A stretch of 42,000 nt of DNA from Cristatella mucedo. Taxonomy: Eukaryota > Bryozoa > Phylactolaemata > Cristatellidae. The position numbers and the translations under genes were made by a program. This document shows, in pieces, positions 1 to 10,175 of the stretch. The stretch lies in contig WPIO01000088.1 of assembly GCA_009760855.2 (NCBI GenBank), positions 64,001-106,000 of the forward strand, read 5' to 3'. The first letter of the stretch is position 1. Every line of letters starts with the position of its first letter. Under the pieces are notes generated by a model. The model did no database searches. It was not told where the DNA came from and worked only from the letters and a program-made list of their open reading frames with translations.

Positions 1-110
1 AAAATATAAAAAACAAATAGAAAAAAATAATATTTAAATATACATATAATTTTATTTTTTTATAAAATATATAAAGAAAAATTATAAAAAACAAATTTCC
101 ATAAATTGGT
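1..110. other. AT-rich block at window edge
   Basis: This stretch is nearly pure A/T with runs of A, T and TA. I see no gene in it. Composition rises sharply in GC after about position 150. It may be intergenic low-complexity DNA or the tail of an unrecognised repeat. Confidence 0.6.
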
Positions 111-540
111 TAGGATTCTTCGTTTTCATGACCAAAAGAATCAGCAAATTGACAGCCGCGAAGTGAAGAACAAGCGTCTGTAGCACTTTATCGCCGGCCT
201 GACTCTGTTTTAGAGCGAATGAGAACCGCTCAGCCGGAAACCCCTCCTGTCCTAGAGCATCGAGCAAGAGGACGCTGCCATCGTAGTAGGCCAATGGGGT
301 GATTGATATTGGCTGGCCTGTCAAACCTATAGTCCGGCTAGCATTCACAATACTTGCTCAAGGTCACTGTCTCGGCCAGCCGTCCTTGGATTGTTGGACG
401 GTTTCCGTGAGAACAAAAGAAGTGGGTGCAGAGCATCTGCGTTCTCGAGCTGTGAGCGAGGGGGCGCAGAGGTCACCAGGGTGACTGATATTGGCTAGCT
501 CGCCTACCCCACTGTCCTGGCCAGTTATGTAATGATAGGA

Positions 541-829
541 CGACACTTGCCAGGGTCCTCGCCTTCATCTTCGGCTCCGTCTCGACGCCGCTGACGGTAG
601 TTGCCGGACTCGTTTCTCTGAAAGCGAGGGAAGATGGGCTGGCTATTCGCAGCCGGTTGAGGGACAGGACGAGACAGCACCAGGAGGATTCGGTGGACGC
701 CACCGAAAATGGTCGTATAGCGCCCGCGCTCGCATGTTTATGTTGTATAGCACTCGTGCTATCATTTTTGTGTTTCTTCTGTGTTTTGTGTGTGTGCGCA
801 AGCACGCGGTCTCGCCAAGAGTGCTTGGT
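541..829 (+). CDS. Candidate hydrophobic exon, unrecognised
   Basis: One plus-strand frame is open from about 484 to a stop near 829. Two hydrophobic segments (about 545-620 and 715-800) flank a charged stretch with R-L-R-D-R and E-N-G. There is no convincing start codon, so it would have to be a terminal exon. A short imperfect repeat (around 296-320 and 478-504, sharing GATATTGGCT) precedes it. I do not recognise the product. The competing minus-strand frame (473-853) has less protein-like composition. This is weak; it could be non-coding. Confidence 0.15.
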
Positions 830-849
830 GTAGTGTAGAAGAAAGGCAT

Positions 850-1800
850 GCATTCAGGAAGTTAAAAATAATGATACCAGAAAATAGCTCTCTCATTTCT
901 TTTCTTGACGCCATGCGTATTTCTTGCGACACATGACGAGACGAAATGCCTTGCAGACAGAAGCAGACAACGGGTCGATGGGGACGGTATGCATGCCGGC
1001 TCTAAAGCCCATAACAGAGCGTGAAGTCAGTAATAACCAGACGAGTCGCGGCGAAATGCATCAGTTCCTTGTTCACACGGTCCGTCCAACGTTCGTAGTG
1101 CACTTCGGCCCGATTCACGGGATCGTGCGAGGCCTAACGATCGTTCTCGTGATGCAGTAGCAGCTGTCTTAAGTGACGCATGGGCTCGGCAGTCGGCGGG
1201 GGAAGCTCTGTTTCCGTACTGTCCCCGGCAATCTACTCACACTTGCATATCGACTCGGACCGGAGATTCATTCAGTTTAATTTCGCCCTGGTCCAGCATA
1301 AACACGATTTCACAAGCTCATGTTTTATCACACTTCATTCAGCTACCCAGATAGAAAACTTACAAACGAAAAATCTGGCATTCAAACACTGAATTGTATC
1401 TGCTCTCTCAGCCCGAGGCCTGGGATTATTAGTGGTCTGTGGATTGCATGTATCAGCAAGCCATGTGGTCTTAATCTATGGCTTGGACCTACGAACTGAA
1501 CATCCAGCTGCTTTACCTACCCTGATTTTAAATGTCCATACATGAACTTGTTACACACGTTTTAAGATTTTTTGTAAAAGGTGATGTCAGAGTTGCCACT
1601 TTCATTGGTATTGAGTTCCAGGCTTTGGGAACATATTAACTTAGGGCATAGTAATTTAGCAACGAGTTGTACGATTCATCACGAGGTTGAGGAGGAGTTT
1701 TAATAGGTAGGCTGCAGCTAGAGAATGACGGTACCTAAATGTAAGTGAAAAAACCTTGAATCTGATGTCCTGCTTGATTTGGAAACATTGCGAGTCGGCG
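850..1800. other. Intergenic stretch, no gene seen
   Basis: Only short ORFs without recognisable domains occur here, for example 924-1160 and 1180-1392 on the plus strand. Neither has splice context or a family signature I can name. Confidence 0.5.
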
Positions 1801-1923
1801 TTAAGTGGTGTGATGTGGTGTGATGTGGTGTGATGTGGTGTGATGTGGTGTGTTGTGGTGTGATGTGGTGTGATGTGGTGTTAAGTGGTGTGAAGTGGTG
1901 TGAAGTGGTGTGATGTGCTGTGA
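1801..1923. repeat. 10-bp minisatellite, about 12 units
   Basis: The unit is close to TGGTGTGATG and repeats head to tail, with variants such as TTAAG, TGAAG and TGTTG at the same unit position. The first and last units are the most diverged, as is usual for a tandem array growing from its middle. The apparent minus-strand ORF across it (1718-2017) is a by-product of the repeat. Confidence 0.9.
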
Positions 1924-1929
1924 CTGCGA

Positions 1930-4040
1930 TGCTCCCGACAGACGAGCCGACAGACGTTTGAGAGTTTTGCATCAACTTCAAGTGCCTGGTTACACAGGCC
2001 GGTAGATCAGCAAGCACTGAGTTCTATAAATGGAGATGTGATGTCACGAATGCATAGGCCAATTTTCTTGTAGTATCCCAGTCTAAGCAAGCCCTAATTA
2101 GGGCAATGTAGTATAGCTGAAGGTAGGCGGACTTGACTGAGAAGTAAATCCATGAAAAAATCCGTAAAAAATGTGCATCCGTGCAGTAACGATGAATCGT
2201 TACCGGTTTCCAGACATCAACTCCTAAAGTGATTACATTCGATGCATTAGCGACATAAATTATATTAAGGAGCCGCAACTTTGCCTTTCAAATATTTGGT
2301 GTCACAATTAAAATTTTGCTAGAGAGCCTAGTTTTGCATCTAGTGCATGTGTCATTCTTGCGATTACATTTCTGAGTATTGTGTTAGACTGTGTGCACTC
2401 TATCGATCTGGACTGTTAAATGGCAAATTCTGGTCGTGAAATTTGATTCCTTACAACTCCGTTAAGTGCCGGTTCTACAAAACTTTAAGTTTCAAAAGCA
2501 TCTCTGGCTGAATGTCAACTAATTACGGTGCAAAACAAATTTTATCTATTTTAAATTGACAAGCCGTTTTGTGCTGAGCTTGAGCAAATTGCATAGCAAT
2601 GCTCAGATCCAATGGCTGTGAATTTGATGGTACTCATCTCTGAACGTTTTTCAATTACGGCGCAGATATTTTTTGAATTTCATAGCTGTAAGTGAAGGAA
2701 TGCTTTATTTGATGTAAATTCTCGCTGTGTCGATATCGGAACTAAAATATATTGTTAGCTCCTTAGATCTCAGTCTATCTCAGAGTTTTTAAGAGTCTGC
2801 TGTCGCATTTGTTCCGGCTATGGAAAGGTTTTCCATTTGCCTGTCGAGGCGTCGTAAGCTGCATCGTCGTTAGTCGGCTATCTCGTAATGACTTGAAAAC
2901 TGAGAATGCACCAGCGTTGTCTTAACGCCATCAGTAATTCAATCAACTTGGATGTCTTACGACGATGCTACGGTTGATGTTGCACGTCGTAAAATTCGAT
3001 GAGTTGTGAGATTCCAGCTCTTATACACAGTTATGCAAATTTTTTCTTGGGTTATGAATTATTAAAAGTAGGTGAATTCACAGGCAACATACATGTTCAA
3101 CAGCAACCATCGTTTCCCATCAGCACAAGGTCAAACGGACTGTGAAGTATATAGAATCAAGACAATTGATAAATAAATGCACAGGATGACCATGTTGAGG
3201 TTCATTCTCACTCTCTTGATCAGCCGTCATGAGGGGGGGGTTCATCATCCCTCCCTCCCTCCCTCGCGCTGCACTCTTGCTTTTGAGAACGTTTGGAGCA
3301 GGCACTGCAGGGCGATGCTGAAGCTCGAAGCGTTGCACTGCCTCCAGCCAAGTGAAAGTGCTGCTAGCTTGAACGTGAGGAAAGCCGGCCAAGTGTTCAG
3401 GAGCCGAGGAGGTGAGCCGGAGGTGCTTTGAACGTCGTCTGAGATAAAAGGTAAAGGTGGAGGCTGTCGCTGGCAAATGCGGAGGCTCTAGGCAATAAAT
3501 ACTAACGTGAAAGCTGACGGCAATACTGGTCAAACTATGAGTAGTCGGCAATAAAGATGAGGAGAAGATGAGGAGCTGCAACGAAAGATGCTGGAATGAG
3601 TCTGACGATCATCGACGAAGATAACGTGTAGAGCCAAAATAGAAGTGGCGAAGCCGAACGGCTATACTGACCATTTTTGAGGACATGCCCTGCTTAAAAT
3701 AAGGCAACGGATACGTCATAGCCAGTAGTTAGGCCGTCTTTTGATGCGAGCATCTGTAGTTATATTTAGTCTTTTGCAGCCTGGGTTTCCATTAGTGCGG
3801 AGTTTTTGGTGCCTGTCGTATGCTCTGATCTGCCCTATTTATGTGCACTTGCCTTCATTTAAGGTCATCCCTGATGGCTTCAGCGTCCAACTATTTTCGT
3901 CGTTATATTTGCTTGTACCGTTGAAAAGCTTGTTAGTCTCATTCCAATCTGAGCAAGTATTCGCCTCACCCGTTTGCAAGAACTTGCATCCGATAGCTGA
4001 GGCATATTCACGGCGAAGGTCAGCATTCAATAGAGAATAA
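1930..4040. other. Intergenic stretch, no supported gene
   Basis: The sequence from about 2000 to 3100 is moderately AT-rich, with stops in every frame. A GC-richer patch at 3190-3440 contains a G8 run followed by CCCT repeats (3233-3263). The 153-codon minus ORF at 3120-3581 and the shorter plus ORF at 3177-3431 overlap one another, and neither shows domain or splice evidence. Confidence 0.5.
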
Positions 4041-4054
4041 AGACCGTCCTGTCA

Positions 4055-4190
4055 GACTCGCCTTGATGTGCTTATGCGTGCTGACACTGTGCATGCTGCC
4101 ACTAACCACATTTGCGTGCTGACCATGTGCACATCACTCCTAATCATGTTATTCATGTTTTTTATAAAGCATGTTACTGACCATTTTTGA
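4055..4190 (+). mobile_element. LINE 3'-UTR fragment
   Basis: A segment beginning GATGTGCTTATGCGTGCTGA matches the 3' untranslated region seen at 14260-14390 and, more diverged, at 25960-26090, where it directly follows an RT-family C-terminus. That makes it a 5'-truncated CR1/L2-type LINE 3' fragment. The terminal hairpin and TTA tail are missing here. Confidence 0.6.
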
Positions 4191-4444
4191 GGACATACCC
4201 CCTAGTATAACCAGGAAGAGTGGAACAGCTAGTTTGTCGTCCACAGAGGACCTGTGGACATGAGAGGGCTGAAACCGGTGCACCTATTTACGAGTGGGAA
4301 TATCTATGGCTGATCTTAAATCAATCTACGGTGGCCAGCGCTCGAGTGCAGCTTAATGACTGGCGATTAGCACAAACCAGTAGATTTCGCGATTCATTGG
4401 TTCATTGAGCTGCAGCTGCGTCTGCCACTGTCCCCCTGTATCTC

Positions 4445-5390
4445 AATCCCCTCTTCCCCGTTGTAGTAATTTTAATGTATTTCCAAGGAACTCTGTTTAC
4501 TCCTACCATTGTCTCCTAGCACGTTCTGCCTGTCATTTGTCTGAACGTCCCGCAACTACTTTGGAAGTCTCTTTACTTCCCTAACTATTTCCTCAACCAC
4601 TGGCCTTAAGAATGAAGGTTTTATAATGTGTCTCACTAATTTATTAAGAAAAGTATTTTTGTTATTCCGCAAACCCCCATAAATCAACGAAGAAGCCGTT
4701 GAAACTTGTGCTAAAAACGACAAACCTGAACCTTTAAAAACCCGCAGCCAGCCGAATATTGCTTTATTAATACCATTAATGTTCACTGACTGTATTGCAA
4801 CAGCAGGCTGGTGCATGATCAAGCCAGCTGAACAGGAAGTTATGCGAATTCAAGCCCCATTCCAAAGCTATCATTAGCTAAGAGAGCACGGTACACCAAA
4901 CGAGAATGTTTTCAAGATGAACTAGGTAACGACCGTTGGTAAATAATTTTGGTGAAGAAATAGCCTGCCCGTATTAGTAACGATTTGGCTGAAGATTGCA
5001 CTGAACGCCTTTGTTGCACATCAGCGAGAATTTGATGAGAAAGAACTTTATAAAATTGCCACAATTTAAAACTCTCTCCCAGACGTTTATATTCCACCCA
5101 AAGGAGGTCCAGTAGTATGTTAAACTTACTGGAGGTGCGGCTGGAACGCCAGTGACAGTTACAGCGAAGCCTTATGCAGCCTTACGGTGCATCGGTTTGT
5201 TGTGAGTTGCAAGAAATAGGTTGCAGAGACCACGAATGCTACCGAGAGTGCGTTTGTTTATTACAGATCTTATGGCGGCCACTACTCGAGTGTAGCTGAA
5301 TGACTGGAGACTAACTCTAACCTTTTGATGGCATGATTCATCGGTGCTGAGCTGCCACTGGGTCTGTCACTGCCACCCCTCCCTCAGCTG
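4445..5390. repeat. Roughly 0.94-kb unit, 3' flank of receptor gene
   Basis: This stretch matches both halves of a tandem pair at about 30469-31400 and 31400-32337. The end of a preceding unit is present at 4290-4440, so the tandem pair existed before the segmental duplication. No conserved coding frame survives across the copies. It would form the 3' UTR and downstream flank of the minus-strand receptor gene. Confidence 0.65.
5257..5262 (-). terminator. Candidate poly(A) signal AATAAA
   Basis: AATAAA on the minus strand lies about 130 nt downstream of the tail-exon stop codon. The duplicated copy has the same hexamer at 32215-32210, again about 125 nt past its stop. Conservation of position supports use as the cleavage/polyadenylation signal, though the region between is only moderately constrained. 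Confidence 0.55.
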
Positions 5391-5820
5391 CTAGCTGCCA
5401 TCAGTGACCAAGGGTGATGACGCGTCTTGCAGAACTTGGTTACAGCTTAGCGAGCTGTACAAGTGCGAGTTACCGTCGAGAGTCAGGCCTACGTTCAATG
5501 GCAGCCGCTCGTACATGCATCCGGAGACGAACATGCCCTTGCGGCATGCTGCCACTGCCGCCGGTTCGCCTGCTGCCGGCTGTCTCGGCGAGCTAGCCGG
5601 CAGTTCCGATCTTGGCTCGATCGACGTCTCATGACTCGCAGCTGTAAGACGGTCGGGGTCCTCGTAAATGACTTCGGGCAACGCTTCTGAGTGAGCATCG
5701 ACTGCACGTGGACCAAGTCGTTCTACTTCGTCGGTCATGACTACTGAGAGGGGAACCGAATAGCGTCTGCTTGTACCGTAGGTTATTCGTCTGCTATCGC
5801 TTTTTCCTCGACGCTTGATC
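5391..5820 (-). CDS. Receptor exon 6: cytoplasmic tail with tyrosine motifs, stop
   Basis: The acceptor TTACGCCTAG precedes a single G that completes the TGG (Trp403) codon left by the TM exon. The first tail residues are I-K-R-R, a classic stop-transfer sequence. The 142-residue tail (404-545) has no enzymatic domain. Tyr455 sits in VIYEDPD, Tyr506 in MYERL and Tyr524 in LYSSL. The last two are YxxL motifs separated by 14 residues, wider than a canonical ITAM. The middle (about 472-500) is Pro/Ala/Ser-rich and probably disordered. The likely role is docking of SH2-containing adaptors or kinases, by inference. An alternative upstream acceptor (CTGGCTCTCAG) would give a short tail that soon stops. 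The exon ends with TAG. Confidence 0.72.
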
Positions 5821-6508
5821 CTAGGCGTAACGCAGGCCGCTGCCTGAGAGCCAGAAATGCACGCATCGAGCCGCTCACGAAGCGCGAGCAACAAGCAGCT
5901 GCTACTAGAGGGCGCTGGTGGCACCTCTCTAGAGCCGGAACAAGCAGGCGGTGGTGGGTAGCTTGGCCTACCAAGGTGCTCCTCTAATCACGGCTTTAGG
6001 ATTGCTACTTCTCTCGGCTTAAATAACAGCGCTCTTTGGCAAGAAATGAGGTCGCATCGATAATTCCGTGCCTTTATACCTGTGAACATGGCGAAATTAT
6101 GCAATCATTGGGTGACTAACGTTCGCGACGACTTACTCGGCAACTCGGTTAGTCTGGCATGCCGAAATCCTTGAGTTTGGTAGTCAGAATCGAACTTTAT
6201 TTTTTAGGTAGGCGAGCCTCACGAAATGCCGATTAGTTCCACTATTCTTGTCTGAAACTGGCAGGCCGACCCCGGACTTCGGAGAGAAATCTGTGCCCCG
6301 GTCTGTGATATTAATATATATTTTCAAACTTGACATCCGGCGGATCTGGTTTTGAAAGGCTACCATTCAGGGTTGCAACAAATTTCCCCCTGGACCTCTC
6401 CCCCACCCGGACATTTCCCTTTGGGACATTTGCCCTGGACATTCCCCAACCGGGGTTGCACATTTCCCCCTATGTTAATGAACGTATAACTGAGAATACA
6501 GATATATG

Positions 6509-6584
<76 letters not shown>

Positions 6585-6730
6585 CGTGTTAACTAGAAAA
6601 AAGATTGTTAACTAGCATATGTCCACTAGTAGTATATATATATATATATATATACATGATCAAATTAAATTTACGCTCTATTAAAATAAAATTGACTTAC
6701 TATAATTAGAAGGATGGGTGGATTGGAAGG

Positions 6731-6907
6731 ATGGTTTCTAATGGAACGAGCGGCAGCGGCCATTGTGGCGGCGGCTGTAGCAGAGTCGGCGAACTATATA
6801 GTTCTGTCCCGCTCGACGCCGCCAGGTATGTGTTCGTAACCGTAAAAGCTGGCTCGCACTACGACCTGCCGTGCGTTCCTGCAAATGAGCACGAAGCCTC
6901 AGAGTAG
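6731..6907 (+). CDS. Small conserved ORF inside foldback-like element, unrecognised
   Basis: ATG at 6731 opens 58 codons ending TAG. The partner element at 33612 has the same frame with a later stop. The protein is Gly/Ser/Cys-rich at its start, then contains AARYVFVTVK and YDLP. Between copies I count about 5 synonymous and 10 replacement differences, which does not suggest strong protein constraint. It may be a fragment of a captured or ancestral transposon gene, or not coding. Confidence 0.2.
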   Translation: MVSNGTSGSGHCGGGCSRVGELYSSVPLDAARYVFVTVKAGSHYDLPCVPANEHEASE

Positions 6908-7009
6908 AACTCGATCTCAAGATATCTCGTTACACCCTAAAATACACACTAATATTAAAGCGTGGAATACGAGCAAGGATGGATTTAGACGGCGGAGGCA
7001 CAGCCCACC

Positions 7010-7238
7010 CTAAACCCTAAATCATCAACCCAAAAACTCAAAACACTAAACCGTAAAAGCACTAACCCCTAAACGCTAAACCCTAAACACTAGATCCTGA
7101 ACTATAAACCCTTAAAAATCCTAAGCATTAGACCCTAAACCCTAAAACCGTAACCTGTACACTAAATCCTAAGCTGTAAACCCTAAAAACCCTAGACAGT
7201 GAACCCTAACCCTACAACCCTAAACACTAAACCCTAAA
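7010..7238. repeat. Degenerate CCCTAAA telomere-like tract
   Basis: CCCTAAA and close variants (CACTAAA, CCGTAAA, CCTAAGC) recur irregularly over about 230 bp. CCCTAAA is the complement of TTTAGGG, the plant-type telomere repeat; many units also read as CCCTAA. The tract lies within the foldback-like element and is present in its duplicate (33888-34112). The irregular spacing argues against a recent telomere insertion. Confidence 0.7.
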
Positions 7239-7623
7239 ACATATACCGGGGGGAGGGTGGAATGTCCTACCCCAGGGCGGAAATGTCCAGGGAGGGAAAG
7301 TCCAGGGGGAAATGTCCATACCCCACCATTCAGGTCGGTCCGTCAGCTGAAGTTCTCAGTCCAGTCATCACAGTCCTCCGGCCTCGAGGCCACCCGGCTG
7401 GCGCCCCAAACCCCTTCTGTACCGCTCGGTTACACATTGCAAGTCACGTGACTGACTTCCCTGGTGGAAGCCTGGGTAAAAGTTTTTAGTTCACTTGGGC
7501 GTATAGCTCGGCGGCATTCAAGCACTCGGGCGTCTTCCATTTGTGCCCTTGCTAGTTCGGTGCGAAGCAGCGACGGCTGCTGAAGCTCGGCAGCCTTTTT
7601 AGCATGCCGTTTCTACCTCTTAC

Positions 7624-7771
7624 CAGAAGATGGCAGCCAGCAGCACCAGTGCCACTAGCACCACAGCCACGATGAGGACGAGCCAGAGCCCCAAGGGCGA
7701 CTTGCCGATGCCATTTACGTCAAAGGTCACGGCCGATGCGCCTCTTACCGACTCTACAAAAAGCCGATCAT
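7624..7771 (-). CDS. Receptor exon 5: juxtamembrane linker and TM helix
   Basis: The acceptor CTCTTTCTTTGTAG follows a pyrimidine tract, and the donor is TTCTG|GTAAGA. The exon enters in phase 1 (G+AT = Asp354) and leaves in phase 2. It encodes a 26-residue extracellular linker, D-R-L-F-V-E-S-V-R through K-S-P, then an unbroken hydrophobic helix of Leu, Val, Ile and Ala (about 382-403) ending in Trp. A long CT repeat lies just upstream of the acceptor. The duplicate exon at 34627-34480 has the same length and phases, with about 7 of 49 residues changed, all tolerated by the helix. Confidence 0.8.
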
Positions 7772-7806
7772 CTACAAAGAAAGAGCAGATATTTGACGAT
7801 GGGAGG

Positions 7807-7919
<113 letters not shown>

Positions 7920-8301
7920 CGGAGAGAGGGACGGAGAAAGAGTGGGAGGGAGAGAGTTATTGAGCTGTGACGAGGGAGAGACTGGAATCCGTTGCTGCAT
8001 CAGTCTTGCTGTGTGACCTTTACGCTCAGTGTATTGGTGAAACATTTTGATTCGAGTAAGGCAGCGACATCATTTTGTACCGACGGACGAAGTGGGACTT
8101 TTTGACAATGGTCAGCCGATAATGTCAGAGGAAAGAATGGGCCAAAGTCCCCACAAACAGTTGAGTGCCACTGAGATGGATGACATCTATCTCTCTCTCT
8201 GTCAATGGGATTTTATCTCACTCTCACTCTCTTTTATCTCCCTCTTTTTGCTGTTTTTCCACTACTCACTCTACTAATCTGTTTTCCTACGACTCTCACT
8301 C

Positions 8302-8306
8302 TCTCT

Positions 8307-8367
<61 letters not shown>
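8302..8367. repeat. (CT)n microsatellite; (GA)n on receptor sense strand
   Basis: A CT run of about 60 bp lies about 390 bp to the right of the GA run, so in the receptor pre-mRNA a GA tract precedes a complementary CT tract. In copy 2 the matching region (35650-35720) is pyrimidine-rich but interrupted. Confidence 0.9.
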
Positions 8368-8368
<1 letters not shown>

Positions 8369-8966
8369 ACTCTCTTGTCTACTTCCGCTGTCTCTTTCAT
8401 GCAGAGTAACCACTTGGTTTTTAGCAAGCCAACATTTAGTAGGCGGAATTAAAGACGCTGTCAGACAACCGTGGGACACTGCTGAAGTGGCTGTCATTCA
8501 AGTCAGTGTGTTGCCGGCCTGGCAGACTTTCGAATTTGAATGAGACCTTAGTAACTGCCGCCGGTCGACGTTTCATAACATGCTGAGGCACGGAAGGTGA
8601 GACACTACTGCAACGAGTACTATTTATCCCTTTAAAATTATGGGTCTTTGGTTTGATATCTGAGCTGTTGGTAAGACGAAAGCAGGATGCAGGAAGGTTC
8701 ACACTGACCTTCCGAAGAAGGCCGGCCGGTAGGCATCGACTACTGGCGACATCGGACCTTATGCTATGCAGGTCCTGGTTTGAGTAACATATCTGAGGAC
8801 AGCTCAGAAATAGTCACAGCGAAGATAGCAGTGGAACGTCCTTAGGTATCATGGAGAAATCAGGTACTGGTCCACACCAAACTAGGAGTCGCCCGAGGCA
8901 GCTGTGGGAGGAATGTGTCACCAGGAGCATCACTGCCATAAAATCGATTGTATGTAAATAAATAAG

Positions 8967-8969
<3 letters not shown>

Positions 8970-9058
<89 letters not shown>
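8970..9058. repeat. (TA)n microsatellite
   Basis: A perfect TA run of about 88 bp, long enough to extrude a cruciform. Confidence 0.95.
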
Positions 9059-9059
<1 letters not shown>

Positions 9060-9595
9060 CAGAAAAGCTGGGTAATCTGAGGGCTGTGCCACCTTTACAT
9101 CATGCAAAGAATGTGACCGGAGGGAAAGCAACATCGCTAGGACTTCTAGCTGGCAGCTGCCTAAAGCATTTTTTTCGGTACCCAGAAACTTTGCCAGCAT
9201 CATCTTCGATGCCCAGTAATTCATCTAGACCACAACGACGACGATGACGACGAGTCCATGCTCTGTTTTTAAAGCTTGGCTGAGAGTTCCCAGAAACAAT
9301 CGGTTTTCTGGCAGTGGGGGTCCCGATGAAAGGCAGCACTGTCAGCCACATCCACCAGGTTCCATAGTAGACACCTGTACAGCATCCAGCTGGGCGCTGG
9401 TGCCAGCAAACAGTGAATGGAAACTTCGGTTCTTTGAAGACAAGCAGACAAGTCGACAGCAGATGCATCCGAGCTCCGATACAGGCAGGAGCGCATTTAC
9501 AGCAAATGACCAGTGCAGTTGATCAGTGTGATCTGGCGAATGAGTAGGCGAAACTCTTACCAACAAGTAAAAAAGCTGTAGGTAGGCTGACTCAA

Positions 9596-9698
9596 AGTTG
9601 TGTGTGTATATGTGCTTGTGCGTGCTAGTGTGCATCCTAGTGTGTCTGTGAGTACGTGTGCATGCATGCATGTGTGTGTATGTGCATGTGTGTGTGTA

Positions 9699-9750
<52 letters not shown>

Positions 9751-9772
9751 TGAGTGAGTGTGTGAGTGTGTG
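9596..9772. repeat. (GT)n microsatellite, interrupted
   Basis: The first half is interrupted by TGCA and TATG units; the second half is a clean GT run ending in GTGAGTGAGT variants. The minus ORF across it (His/Thr-rich) is a repeat artefact. Confidence 0.9.
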
Positions 9773-9998
9773 GCATGTGGCACTAAGCAGTATTACTCAT
9801 TGATACAAGTTATTGCTTAGTAGCCACTGTGGTTTCATTCGTGGCCTGCTGCGCTTGGTCAACTGTAGTAAAGTTGCTCCTCTAAGATTCTAAGATTTCT
9901 CTAGTTTCTTGTACATTTGTTAGATCATGCATTGCAGATTAATTTGCACATGCCAGAGCCCCCATGCAGCATTCAGTTTGATCCACAGCTGAAACAAG

Positions 9999-10175
9999 CC
10001 TCGTGGCTCACTAGGTAAGCCGTTGCTTTTCACGACCTTGGCCCCGAGGTCGTGGGTTCGAGTCCTGTGGTGGGCGATCCTTTCTCGCCACTGCCAGCGT
10101 TGGTGATAGCCGTAAAGGCTCTTCTGTCGCTATACAAAAAGAGGCTGCAAAGCAGCTAGTATTTGCATTTATTTA
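9999..10175 (+). mobile_element. tRNA-derived SINE, family 1
   Basis: A box-A-like TGGCTCACTAGG (10004-10015) and a perfect B box GGTTCGAGTCC (10055-10065) mark an RNA polymerase III promoter. A non-tRNA body follows (TGGTGATAGCCGTAAAGGCT) and the element ends near CAGCTAGTATTTGCATTTA. A second copy lies on the minus strand at 15963-16165. The ends do not pair as a tRNA acceptor stem, so it is not a tRNA gene. Confidence 0.8.

Larger units (their letters stand above)
6362..7333. mobile_element. Foldback-like DNA element with TIR iterons and 9-bp TSD, copy 1
   Basis: The 9-bp direct repeat ACCATTCAG (6362-6370 and 7325-7333) brackets about 954 bp. The left arm (6371-6475) carries several GGACATTTCCCC-like units; the right arm (7245-7324) carries their reverse complement, GGGGAAATGTCC. 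Inside are an AT microsatellite, a small conserved ORF (6731-6907) and a CCCTAAA-rich tract (7010-7238). There is no transposase, so it is non-autonomous. TSD length would fit MULE-, hAT- or foldback-type elements. It lies in the intron between the TM and tail exons. Confidence 0.65.
8430..9990. other. Receptor intron 4, left part; AT and GT repeats
   Basis: Besides the (TA)n run at 8970-9058 and the interrupted GT run at 9596-9772, I see no gene. The ORFs at 9100-9522 on both strands are short, overlapping and without domain signatures. Confidence 0.5.

Noticed and set aside
1801-1923. CRISPR-like direct repeats
   Set aside because: Units are contiguous 10-mers without unique spacers, in a eukaryotic sequence.
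3120-3581. 153-codon minus ORF
   Set aside because: No domain, no splice framing, and an overlapping ORF on the other strand; low-complexity composition.
4556-4822. Protein-like 88-codon minus ORF
   Set aside because: The duplicated region (31560-31740) has stops and frameshifts in the same frame, so the frame is not maintained.
4912-5097. Minus-strand ORF shared with 31864-32049 (M-E-Y-K start in both)
   Set aside because: The frame is open in both but is broken by a stop just beyond it in copy 1, and the related sequence near 31.1 kb diverges. Looks like conserved non-coding duplicate, not a gene.
5783-5974. Alternative tail reading from the CTGGCTCTCAG acceptor
   Set aside because: It would fit phase 2 but gives only a short frame that stops soon, while the CCTAG acceptor gives the I-K-R-R stop-transfer and the conserved tail. 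Retained only as a possible minor isoform.
5391-7771. Protein kinase or SAM domain downstream of the TM helix
   Set aside because: Searched the minus strand to position 1 for GxGxxG, VAIK, HRDL and DFG-type motifs and saw none. The tail exon closes with a stop in both copies.
10004-10075. tRNA gene
   Set aside because: A and B boxes are present but the ends do not form an acceptor stem, and the element continues with a SINE body that recurs at 15963-16165.
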